In this document: positions 35,464-43,609 of the stretch, piece by piece | Layout: each line of letters begins with the position of its first letter | Position numbering within the stretch: the first letter of the stretch is position 1 | From: Mariniblastus sp. | GTDB taxonomy: Bacteria; Planctomycetota; Planctomycetia; Pirellulales; Pirellulaceae | Assembly (NCBI GenBank): GCA_011523945.1 | Contig: WTFU01000127.1 | Coordinates: 1-64,000, forward strand | Length of the DNA: 64,000 nt | Direction of reading: 5' to 3' | Notes under the pieces: model-generated | What the model was told of the DNA's origin: nothing | Seen by the model: the letters and a program-made list of their open reading frames with translations, nothing else | The model's database searches: none | Position numbers and translations under genes: made by a program

Positions 35464-35871
35464 GGTTTGGATCCTCGTTTCAAGTATCGACTAAACAGCA
35501 TAAGCCGTTTTGATCCTAATATCGACTCCCTAGACAAGGGATGGGTGAGTTTGACAAGCCAGTCCCCTGCCCTGCCAAATGAATTGTCGTGTTTTTTTAA
35601 ATACTAATCAGGAAATGTCAGTCCAATACCATCTGCTGAACGCGGCGTTGATACGGATCGTGATTGCAATCTAGTGTCGGGATATCACAGGAAGTAACTT
35701 CGGAATGCCTCAGAGTCACCCTTAAGGGGATTTCAGGATGAGAGTGGATGTCGATTGCGAAGCGTTTCCCCTAGTGAGATTCTTCGAAGGGAAAATGAGA
35801 ATCGGCGGTGGATTCCCCATTGTCTTTCACAAAATCATTAGTGAGAAAACAGTTGTGGAGGATTGGCCACT
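35464..35871. other. Intergenic region (408 bp)
   Basis: Upstream of the OPT transporter gene and downstream of the long exported Ig-like protein gene, both on the minus strand. No gene or terminator is evident. It contains the last and rightmost copy of the 9-mer GGGCAGGGG (35574-35582, minus orientation). Confidence 0.4.
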
Positions 35872-38223
35872 TTAATCCTTGCCGACAACGGAAACTCCGC
35901 TGATGGTTCCGCTGGGAACGAGTCCTGAGATATCGATGGGTTGTTGGAGCAAATGGGTTCCGACGTTTCCAGCTTTGTCACGCGCCTCGATCATTAGGAA
36001 TATTTTCTGGGGTACTTCTGTTCCCGGTTTCCACACGTGACGGCCTGTGTTAGTAAGGTTTTCGTCAATCAAAATCCAAGGCCCATTCACCGTGCTGCTG
36101 TAGGCAAGTGTGATGGGCTGGAGGGTAAGCTCTGAATCGTTGACCGCGTAGTTGATTACAAGGTGGCCAGCTTCGCGACCGCGTCCGTAGGGAACTGAGT
36201 TAATTCTTGTTTGTGGTTTTTGGGTGTCGACGGTAATCCAGATGTCGGCAGGATCGCCCGTCGAAGGGCCTGTACCAGTCAACCCGTCTTTCGAGTGGAC
36301 AACGATTCGAAAGCCGTAGGTGCCGTCCTGATCGACAGATACTGGAAACGGACTACGACTATCTGGATCGCTTGCCCAAGATTTCCACTGAACGCCATCC
36401 TGAGTTCCCCACAAAATAACCCGATCGACGCCTGACGGATCAATGGCGTCGATTGCATATTTCAGGTCGAACCGCATCGAACCAATCACTTGGTCTTCCG
36501 TGTTCATTTTTGGTTTTTTGGTACGCGTTGGAGATGTGTTTCGTTCCCAGCTTGAAATTGCACTTGGAACGGATGCGCTGGCATTGGGGGTTGCCGAATC
36601 AACAGCGCTGGCCGGTTTCAAGGTAGTCGTGAGGTTTTCAATTTCCGGCGGGAGTGCGGGGAGTGGTTGGGTTGAGTACTGACCGTCAGAAGGGGGGATT
36701 GTTGGAGATTGGCCGGAAACTGCCGGAACTAAGGTTGGCGCGGTGATGGGGCGTTCGGTTTTCGGGCGGGGACCGCGGAATTGGTTGGTGGCACCCATTG
36801 TGGAGGATTCGCCGATAAACATACCTTTCGAAATCTTAGTTTTACTCTCATTGGCAGGAACCTCGATTGGAGGTTTTGCGAGTAGTTGCCGGGGTGAAGG
36901 TTGTGAGGGGAATTGGGTGTTCAGCGGGAAACTCCGAGGAAGCGCCGTTGCTACGTTCGTTTGATTTTTAGAAAACTCTCGTTTTATTTTACTTTCCCAG
37001 ACGATTGAGTCCGGTTGCGTTGTAGCGCTGGTCGGTGGAGCAACACGGTCAGGGGTGATTGCTCGTGGGGGGAACGATCTAGAGGCAGGTGGCATCGGTT
37101 CTTTTGCCGTTTTAATTTTTGAGCTGACACTACCGAGGTGTTCTTGTGGTGAGCCAAATTGGGTTGTTGCGTAGTTGTTTTCTAGCGGATCCTGACGCGA
37201 ATTGCCGGGCAGTTGCATATTTGCAATGGCGATATCTCGGGGCGTTTGCGGTTGATCGGTAATCTGAGCGGTTGACTCGGAACTGTGCCGCCACGCCGAG
37301 GGTTGGATCGTGAGTAGTCGGTTCGCCTGCACTATATTCCCTGCAATGTCTTTGAGCTCGACGACAACCCTTAACTGTCGTTCTTTGGTTTCCGGCCACC
37401 AGGCGATCTGATCAGAGTAAACTCCGTTTCGTTGCTTGCCATTTAATTGGACAGGAACTTTTTTCCAGGTGTTGTTGTTTGGGGCGATGCTCTGGTAAAA
37501 AATCTGCATAGATTCCGGTTGTAAGTTCTTGTCTTTGGCAGTCCAGCGACAAATTACCCGACCCGCAGCATCGGCCTCCACTTGGAAATCGAGGGTTGGC
37601 TTAATCGTATCGACGATTATCTTTAGCTCTGGCTGAGGGTTGCCTTCTGGAAGCAGGCGTCGATCCCGGTCGAGCGTCTTCATTGAAAACCAGTATTCCC
37701 CGTCTTCGTTGCACGTAAAAGGAAAGTCTCTACGGTCTGTTGTTTGCCGCCCGGCAAAATTCCAGGTCGAACCAAAGTCGCGAGAAAGATAGAGTTGCAC
37801 CTCGATGAAGGCGCTGTTGTCTGCGTTAATTTGGAAGGGGATCCCAAACGATCGAAGGTTCGTTCCTACCATTTTCACTCGATTCAGCTCGGCTCGTGCT
37901 GGAGGTGAGAATGGGGCACTCGCTGGTTGATCTATTTTGCGAAAAACATCTTGAGCCAGTCTTGAATCTCGTTGCGCTGTTTCTATTTCCTGTGCTTGCT
38001 CGTTCTGACTGATTAGATTTGTATTCTGGGCAATCCCTTTATTTAGAAGGAGCGTTAACAGTAATCCAAAAATCAAGAGCAGCGGCGAATTTGCGAAGCG
38101 CATGGTCATGCGACGAGGTCGAACTTTGGCAGGAACATTGGCTTGAATTAACTTGCGCGTTGACTGGATTGCCGGCAGCCATAGTAATTGATCGTCAGTT
38201 TGCGAACTGTTGATTTGATTCAT
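35872..38223 (-). CDS. Long exported protein with repeated FnIII/Ig-like domains
   Basis: About 780 residues. A hydrophobic segment (LLLIFGLLLTLLLN) within the first 75 residues acts as signal peptide or anchor. Two similar beta-sandwich regions frame a long Pro/Ser/Thr-rich middle: the first near residues 90-325 of the longest frame, the second near 590-790. Both show 'IEVQLYLSRDFGSTW' or 'DRVILWGTQDGVQWK', then an acid-rich strand ('NEDGEYWF', 'DQDGTYGF') and 'VDT.KP', then 'AGN(I/V)'. The start at 38223 is uncertain: frames also open at 38262, 38109 and 38103, and 38109 would put the hydrophobic stretch closer to the N-terminus. Likely a surface or matrix protein. Confidence 0.68.
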   Translation of the reverse strand: MNQINSSQTDDQLLWLPAIQSTRKLIQANVPAKVRPRRMTMRFANSPLLLIFGLLLTLLLNKGIAQNTNLISQNEQAQEIETAQRDSRLAQDVFRKIDQPASAPFSPPARAELNRVKMVGTNLRSFGIPFQINADNSAFIEVQLYLSRDFGSTWNFAGRQTTDRRDFPFTCNEDGEYWFSMKTLDRDRRLLPEGNPQPELKIIVDTIKPTLDFQVEADAAGRVICRWTAKDKNLQPESMQIFYQSIAPNNNTWKKVPVQLNGKQRNGVYSDQIAWWPETKERQLRVVVELKDIAGNIVQANRLLTIQPSAWRHSSESTAQITDQPQTPRDIAIANMQLPGNSRQDPLENNYATTQFGSPQEHLGSVSSKIKTAKEPMPPASRSFPPRAITPDRVAPPTSATTQPDSIVWESKIKREFSKNQTNVATALPRSFPLNTQFPSQPSPRQLLAKPPIEVPANESKTKISKGMFIGESSTMGATNQFRGPRPKTERPITAPTLVPAVSGQSPTIPPSDGQYSTQPLPALPPEIENLTTTLKPASAVDSATPNASASVPSAISSWERNTSPTRTKKPKMNTEDQVIGSMRFDLKYAIDAIDPSGVDRVILWGTQDGVQWKSWASDPDSRSPFPVSVDQDGTYGFRIVVHSKDGLTGTGPSTGDPADIWITVDTQKPQTRINSVPYGRGREAGHLVINYAVNDSELTLQPITLAYSSTVNGPWILIDENLTNTGRHVWKPGTEVPQKIFLMIEARDKAGNVGTHLLQQPIDISGLVPSGTISGVSVVGKD

Positions 38224-38881
38224 TTCGGGATGCCTCATCGCTAGTCGAGCAGGTCTATGCACCAGTCCGGATCGGGTGACCTTTCGTGTTGCAATCGCTT
38301 CCAGGGAGGGGACGCATCCAGTTGGGCTGGGTATGCTGTTCGCGCAAAACTCCCCTTCTCCGAATTCGGCTCAATGCCTCGAAAGCTTCAGAAGTGCCTT
38401 AAAGCCACCGAGTAGTTTGTTTTTGAGGATCGCATGAGATCGGGGTTTCACGACTTTATTGACGGTTTTTCACCAATCGCGATCGCTCCGAATGACTACA
38501 AAATTAATAACCGAACCAATAATCGTCAGATCGCGTAACACCCGTGCGATCCGATTTAAGTTGGACTCTCGAGGATTTACTGAACGTGATTAGCAGTGGT
38601 TTGAATTGAGAGTGATGAAAAACAGGGAGAAGGGATCAAAATTTTGGTGGACGGTGGAAGCAAAGTTGGCTGGGTTGACCGGTTCCCCCCTCACCTAGTC
38701 GTTTGTTGTTCGTGATTGGGAAAAACCGTGTCGGCGGGACGGTTGTCGGAGTAGATTGAACTAAACGTCGATCGCGGGAAACGTTATAATTAAGCCGCCT
38801 TTGGGGTGTTTAATTGGTAAGGTCGAGACGACTTTCGTTGGTGTGTTAGTTCCAAAATGAGTTGAGGGTTGCTGCGAAGCC
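38224..38881. other. Divergent intergenic region (658 bp)
   Basis: Separates the long exported protein (minus) from the small membrane protein (plus). I see no gene in either strand. It contains an isolated TATAAT at 38785-38790 about 90 bp before the plus-strand gene, without a well-spaced -35 hexamer, and a GCGATCGC palindrome near 38479. Length suggests regulatory sites. Confidence 0.4.
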
Positions 38882-39238
38882 ATGAACGCAATCAAAAAGC
38901 TGTGGACAGAGACGATGCAGATCCCGGAAGCTCGGTGGATTGCCATTCTCGCCGGATTGGTCATTCTAATGGCGATTGCCTATTATGTGCTGAAATCCTT
39001 GAGAGAGATGGCGATTGGTCGAGAATCACCTCCCACCGATTTCATTGGCGAATTTCAAAAATTACGAGACGAAGGAAAGCTGGACGACGACGAATTTTCG
39101 CGGTTAGCCCATTCCATCCCCAAAGATCCGGTCAGCTCAAAATTTGAGCCAAAGACCGACTCGGGTGGCAAACCGGAGGAAGTGGATTCGTCTGGCGAGA
39201 CGCCGGATTTTGAGGAAGAGCCAGAAGCTGACGATTAG
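38882..39238 (+). CDS. Small membrane protein with SHOCT-like helical motif
   Basis: A 118-residue protein: one transmembrane helix at about residues 20-40 ('IAILAGLVILMAIAYYVL'), a soluble segment with 'DFIGEFQKLRDEGKLDDDEFSRLA', and an acidic, disordered C-terminal tail ending 'EEEPEADD'. The soluble motif resembles the short SHOCT motif (LxxLxxLxxxGxIxxEEFxxxK), which often ends membrane or signalling proteins. Its function is unknown. The gene stands alone, 246 bp before clpX on the same strand. Confidence 0.68.
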   Translation: MNAIKKLWTETMQIPEARWIAILAGLVILMAIAYYVLKSLREMAIGRESPPTDFIGEFQKLRDEGKLDDDEFSRLAHSIPKDPVSSKFEPKTDSGGKPEEVDSSGETPDFEEEPEADD

Positions 39239-39484
39239 TAGGCTTTTTCAGAGAATGGGATTGGGGATATATCCTTCAGTTGTTGGGGAGATGACAACTG
39301 AGTAGAAGAAAACAGGTCGCTATCAGCTTGTTAAGAATTGATAGCACTTATGCTGAAGAACAAATTAGTTCGAAGTTCGCGGGCAAGGAAGCACCGTTGC
39401 TTGGTGAGGTGTAGTCACTGAGCAATGTTCGAACGTCAACTGGGATAGCAACGGTTGGACTTAGAAAAGCTTTAAGGAGTAGAA

Positions 39485-40768
39485 ATGCCCGCAGGCAACG
39501 ATTCGGGAAACCGCCGCACGAGCGGTACATCTAAAAAGAACGCGCATTGCTCGTTTTGTCGTAAAAACTATCGCGATGTTGGACCCTTAGTCGAAGGACC
39601 AGGCGATGTCTACATTTGTGGAGATTGCATTGAACTGTGCCAGTCTATTTTGGAACAGGAGCAACGTCGTCGAGGACCGTCAAAACAGTTATTCAACAAG
39701 ATTTTGACACCGCGCGAAATTGTCGAACGAATGGATGAATACGTTATTGGTCAGCAAGATGCGAAGAAGGTGCTGGGCGTAGCGGTTCATAATCATTACA
39801 AGCGTCTCTCGCTTGGTTGGGAAGGAAACGACGTCGAGATTGACAAGTCGAATATCATGCTTGCTGGTCCTACGGGATCGGGTAAGACGTTATTGGCTCG
39901 AACACTCGCACGGATCTTAAATGTTCCCTTTGCAATCGGTGATGCCACGACGCTGACGGAAGCCGGCTATGTCGGTGAGGACGTCGAAAACCTTCTTTTG
40001 AAGTTGCTACATGCTGCCGATTTCGACGTGGAGGCAGCCCAACGTGGGGTGATCTACATCGATGAGATCGACAAGATCGGCAAGACGAGCAACAACGTTT
40101 CGATCACTCGAGACGTTTCAGGAGAAGGCGTGCAACAAGCCCTTCTAAAAATGTTAGAAGGCACCGTCGCCAACGTTCCACCTCAGGGTGGACGTAAGCA
40201 CCCTGAGCAGCAGTACATTCAGATTGACACTAGTAACATACTGTTTATTTGTGGTGGTACGTTTGTTGGAATCGACGATATTATTCGAAAGCGTCTTGGT
40301 GAGCGGACGATTGGTTTCGGCTCTGGAGCGGGTTTCCGAGAGGAAGCCGAAATGGCTGAAATCATGCCGCAGGTTACCAGTGACGACATTCTCGAATTCG
40401 GGCTGATTCCTGAATTAGTAGGTCGTTTGCCGGTAACCACCGCGTTGGCACCATTGGGAGAAGAAGGGCTTATCAAAGTTCTGACCGAACCGAAAAACGC
40501 ACTCGTGCGTCAATTCGAGTCACTTTTCCAAATGGAAGATTGCGAACTGAAGTTCACCGACGGGGCGCTGTCGAAAATTGCCGGGAAGGCGATGGAAAAA
40601 GGGACGGGAGCACGTGGATTACGCTCGATTCTCGAACAGGTGATGCTCGATATCATGTATGACCTGCCAGAGCAACCGAAAGGTACCAAGATTGTGATCG
40701 ATGAAAAGATCGTGAGTCGAGGTATTGATCCCCAATCTTTTTCGATGCCTGAAACCAAGAGCGCTTAG
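39485..40768 (+). CDS. clpX: ATP-dependent Clp protease ATP-binding subunit ClpX
   Basis: ClpX unfolds tagged proteins and feeds them to ClpP. All family features are present in 427 residues: the N-terminal zinc-binding domain with Cys22, Cys25, Cys45 and Cys48; the Walker A motif at 128-135 (GPTGSGKT); the GYVG pore loop at 161-164; the Walker B region at 189-196; the '[12 protein letters not shown]' RKH loop; the ClpP-contacting 'TIGFGSG' loop; and the sensor-2 'GARGLR'. The ATG lies shortly after a 'GGAG' site. clpP is not adjacent, unlike in many bacteria. Confidence 0.98.
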   Translation: MPAGNDSGNRRTSGTSKKNAHCSFCRKNYRDVGPLVEGPGDVYICGDCIELCQSILEQEQRRRGPSKQLFNKILTPREIVERMDEYVIGQQDAKKVLGVAVHNHYKRLSLGWEGNDVEIDKSNIMLAGPTGSGKTLLARTLARILNVPFAIGDATTLTEAGYVGEDVENLLLKLLHAADFDVEAAQRGVIYIDEIDKIGKTSNNVSITRDVSGEGVQQALLKMLEGTVANVPPQGGRKHPEQQYIQIDTSNILFICGGTFVGIDDIIRKRLGERTIGFGSGAGFREEAEMAEIMPQVTSDDILEFGLIPELVGRLPVTTALAPLGEEGLIKVLTEPKNALVRQFESLFQMEDCELKFTDGALSKIAGKAMEKGTGARGLRSILEQVMLDIMYDLPEQPKGTKIVIDEKIVSRGIDPQSFSMPETKSA

Positions 40769-41090
40769 TTGGCAGCCTGAGTTTAACGGGGCCGCCCGAT
40801 AAACGCTCGTGTTGCGAAACGCTAAGTTTCATCATCGCTGCGGTTTTTTAAATCGAACCGGTGGTGAATGCTCTAACAACGGTCGAAGGAGTGATTTAGA
40901 CCGATCCCCGTTTTTCTTTACTCCTTGAGAAACAGGCTCTTTCGGTACCGTTGATACGAAGTGTTTTTGCTGATCGAAACCAAGGTCGAAAGGCCGTTCG
41001 CGCTGTTCCCAGCAGGCCGGTTTCGATTTTCAAAAGCAAAGGCCAAAGTTGCGGTTGCTATCTATGACTTTGGTTTGAATCTTCGAATTT
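40769..41090. other. Intergenic region downstream of clpX (322 bp), candidate small RNA
   Basis: Non-coding between clpX and the bidirectional hairpin at 41091. The hairpin's seven-T run faces the plus strand and lies over 300 bp past the clpX stop, so either clpX has a long 3' tail or a separate plus-strand RNA ends here. I see no known RNA family. Low certainty. Confidence 0.3.
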
Positions 41091-41126
41091 AAAAGCCCCG
41101 TCAGTGTTCTCGCTGACGGGGCTTTT
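41091..41126 (+). terminator. Rho-independent terminator, bidirectional-looking
   Basis: A perfect inverted repeat with arms at 41091-41104 and 41113-41126 (14 bp, GC-rich core) and an 8-base loop. On the plus strand it runs into seven T residues, while on the minus strand the stem ends in four T. It can end plus-strand transcription after clpX, and it also lies 43 bp past the stop of the PEP-CTERM gene on the minus strand, so it may serve both sides. Confidence 0.88.
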
Positions 41127-41168
41127 TTTGATTTTTAGCTCGCGGTGCAGTTGCCTTCTCAGGCACTT

Positions 41169-41972
41169 TTAGGCACGCGAAGTTTTCCTTCGGCGCTTGA
41201 GTCCAATCAATGCAGTGGCTCCAAACATCAGCAAGGATGTTGGTTCCGGGACGGATGAAAAGTTACCATCGACAAGAGTGATGTCGTCGATCTCATAAGT
41301 TTGCGCACCGTTGACTTGATAGATCCGAAAGCCATCGGCAAGTTGATTGTTAGAAAAAGAAACATTGTCTGCGATTGTTGAACCATTAATCAAAATATCT
41401 AATGTTTGACTAGCGACCGAGCCACTACCGTAATCAACATCGCTTCCAGTGTTATTGCCATAAATTTCGATTTTATAATCGGTGTTATCACTTAGTGAAA
41501 AACCGGCGTTGTTCCAGCCTGATGTTCTATACTCAACATTACCAGCGTCGAACTGGATTCCAAAGAATAGTTGGGAGGTAGAGAAACCACTGTTGTTGCT
41601 AAAGGTTGATCCTGACCCGGTTGTAATAACAAGGTCGCCTTGAGAAACGTCAGCAGAGCGAAAGTTGAATGATAATCCGACAAAATTATGGTTACCCAGA
41701 CCTGATGTCAGACCGACACCATTTAAACTTCCAGTAGATGAGCCACCGAGCGACATCGCAGCTTGTGTGAAATTAGAGGGATTGGCGGAGACAATTGCTC
41801 CGCCTCCAGATCCGATTCGGCGGTAATTAAAGTTCGTGTTTGAGGTGGTAATGTTTGTTCCATCGGCGATGTTGCCAAAATCTTCGGAGAAAATTAGGTC
41901 GCCTTTTACTGAATGGCAGGCGAAAAGCAAAATGGCTAGAGTTGGAACAATTAAGCGTGTTTTGTAATTCAT
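41169..41972 (-). CDS. Exported PEP-CTERM sorting-domain protein
   Basis: A 267-residue secreted protein. The signal peptide is 'RLIVPTLAILLFACHSVKG'. The C-terminus carries the PEP-CTERM sorting signal: 'SSVPEPTSLLMFGATAL', a short hydrophobic helix, then a basic tail 'GLKRRRKTSR'. In this system an exosortase cuts at the signal and exports the protein to the envelope or matrix. The body is Gly/Ser/Asn-rich with beta-strand patterns, like a lectin-type or extracellular polymer-binding protein. The ATG at 41972 is chosen because it starts the signal peptide. No exosortase gene is in this window. Confidence 0.85.
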   Translation of the reverse strand: MNYKTRLIVPTLAILLFACHSVKGDLIFSEDFGNIADGTNITTSNTNFNYRRIGSGGGAIVSANPSNFTQAAMSLGGSSTGSLNGVGLTSGLGNHNFVGLSFNFRSADVSQGDLVITTGSGSTFSNNSGFSTSQLFFGIQFDAGNVEYRTSGWNNAGFSLSDNTDYKIEIYGNNTGSDVDYGSGSVASQTLDILINGSTIADNVSFSNNQLADGFRIYQVNGAQTYEIDDITLVDGNFSSVPEPTSLLMFGATALIGLKRRRKTSRA

Positions 41973-42212
41973 GATGTAAATCGAGATGAATGCTGGGGAC
42001 AGAAATCTGCTGGGGATAGTAATTGGTGGGGAAGGCTTTGGCAACCATTAAAATGGGGCTAAAAAAGGCAGTTTTTCTGTCGTTTTCCAATGGAAACCAG
42101 ATTGTTGCTGAGTTTCCAATTTGGGCGGGTGTTGTGGTTGTAATTTTTCCGTTGTGAGTTATTTTCACTGGCACCTTAGGTAAATAAATTTTGAGTGGAT
42201 GTTTGTTTTAAC

Positions 42213-42560
42213 GTGAAATTAATAATTGCGATTATCCAGCCTCATCATCTTGAGTCGGTAAAAACCGCCTTGAGCAAGGTTGAGGTTTTTCGATTGACGA
42301 TCATGGATTGTCAGGGTTTTGGAAATCAGCACGGTCAAATGCCAGCCTACGGAGCCGAAGATTTTGCCGGAGACCTTCGCCGAAAGATCCAGCTTCAAAT
42401 TGCAGTGAATGAAGAATTCGTCAAGCCGACGATCGATGCGATTGTTGAGGGCGGGAGATCGGGGACACGCGGAGAGATTGGTGACGGAAAGATATTCGTC
42501 GTACCTATCGACGACTGCATTCGGATTCGAACGGGTGAAACGGGGCCCGACGCAATCTAA
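42213..42560 (+). CDS. PII-family nitrogen regulatory protein with Phe at position 51
   Basis: A 115-residue PII protein. The start at GTG 42213 gives the family N-terminus 'MKLIIAIIQPHHLESV'; a GTG at 42195 would add six residues. It aligns without gaps to E. coli GlnB over the T-loop region. Gln39 and Lys58, which bind ATP and 2-oxoglutarate, are present, and 'GEIGDGKIFV' and 'IRIRTGE' close the nucleotide site. Tyr46 is kept, but residue 51, the uridylylated tyrosine in E. coli, is Phe here; Arg47 is Gly and residue 49 is Glu. Covalent uridylylation of this loop is thus not possible. It is not next to amtB or glnA. Binding of 2-oxoglutarate and ATP is inferred. Confidence 0.88.
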   Translation: MKLIIAIIQPHHLESVKTALSKVEVFRLTIMDCQGFGNQHGQMPAYGAEDFAGDLRRKIQLQIAVNEEFVKPTIDAIVEGGRSGTRGEIGDGKIFVVPIDDCIRIRTGETGPDAI

Positions 42561-42658
42561 CTTCTCTGACCGAGTTTGAACTGCCGTTCACAGTCATCGG
42601 CGTGTTTCGGCAATGTTATCGGGTCGCAGTCGGGCGTCCGCTATGTTTCTTTGCCGAG

Positions 42659-43591
42659 CTAGAAATTCTGACCGGTTCCTTTAGTAAGTGCCATGAACGC
42701 AGATTCGAGATTCACTTCTTCTTCCTGGAACAGGGTCAACTTGAACCCCTCTCCAATTAAGGCCGTTGGTAATTCGGAGTAGTCAGTAACTTCCGCCTTA
42801 AGAGTCACGACGAGAAACCCATCTCCTTTAACAACGCTGGCGACTTGTTCGTCGGCATCGAGGAATTTGATGGCCCGCTCTTCATCGTCTTTGACACCAA
42901 CCTGTAAAATAATCTGGCTTCGAACTTTTTTAATGACCTCAGATACCTCATCGGAGAAGCTCATTACGCCACGATCGATAATGCCAATTTTGTTACAGAC
43001 GTCAGCCAGTTCTGGAAGGATATGACTAGAAACAATAATTGTTTTTCCCGTTTGTCCCAGTCTACGAAGCAAGTTTCGCATTTCGATTCGAGCGCGAGGA
43101 TCAAGGCCACTCAACGGCTCGTCAAGCAGCAATACCTGCGGATCGTGGAGTAGAACTCGAGCGAGTCCAAGTCGCTGGGTCTGTCCCCGGGAAAGCGTAT
43201 TGGCAAACGCATCGCGCTTAAAATCGAGGTCAACGATTTCGAGCATCTCATCACATTTTTTTCGTCGTGCTGGCCCTTTTATTCGATAGGCGGCCGCAAA
43301 AAACTCGAGGTACTCGATTACCTTCATGTCATCATAAACACCGAAGAAATCCGGCATGTAGCCGACAAGGCGGCGGATTTCTTTTGGCTCTCGATAGATG
43401 GAGTGATTGCAAACGTAGGCCTCGCCCCAGGATGGTTCGGATAGCGTCGCAATGATCCTCATCGTCGTCGTTTTGCCGGCACCGTTGGGGCCAATAAAAC
43501 CAAACAGATCGCCTTGTTTCAGATCGAGCTCAATACCCTTGATCGCGAACAAATCGCCGTACTTTTTTGTGAGATTTTCAGTTTTGATCAT
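42659..43591 (-). CDS. ABC transporter ATP-binding protein
   Basis: A 310-residue ABC ATPase. The Walker A is at about 34-42 (GPNGAGKTT), the Q-loop glutamine region precedes 'GYMPDFFGVYDD', the signature is 'LSRGQTQRLGLARVL' at 133-147 and Walker B is 'QVLLLDEPLSGLDP' around 152-165. 'IIVSSHILPE' carries the H-loop histidine. The C-terminal 90 residues form a small accessory domain ('DDEERAIKFLDADE'). The type is that of ABC-2 or GldA-like exporters. It follows, 18 bp downstream, the large membrane protein gene on the same strand, and no ordinary permease lies beside it. Confidence 0.93.
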   Translation of the reverse strand: MIKTENLTKKYGDLFAIKGIELDLKQGDLFGFIGPNGAGKTTTMRIIATLSEPSWGEAYVCNHSIYREPKEIRRLVGYMPDFFGVYDDMKVIEYLEFFAAAYRIKGPARRKKCDEMLEIVDLDFKRDAFANTLSRGQTQRLGLARVLLHDPQVLLLDEPLSGLDPRARIEMRNLLRRLGQTGKTIIVSSHILPELADVCNKIGIIDRGVMSFSDEVSEVIKKVRSQIILQVGVKDDEERAIKFLDADEQVASVVKGDGFLVVTLKAEVTDYSELPTALIGEGFKLTLFQEEEVNLESAFMALTKGTGQNF

Positions 43592-43609
43592 AGAACTGTC
43601 GGTGGCTCA

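Larger units (their letters stand above)
3701..35582. repeat. Ten dispersed copies of the 9-mer GGGCAGGGG
   Basis: Exact copies on the plus strand at 3701, 4257, 6376, 7729, 9116 and 12253 and on the minus strand at 16683, 22262, 23357 and 35574 (left coordinates). Eight lie in coding sequence, in different reading frames, and two are intergenic. None was found by eye from 36 kb to the end. The motif is oriented, switching from plus to minus between 12.3 and 16.7 kb. From base composition, fewer than one copy would be expected in 64 kb on both strands. Confidence 0.7.
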
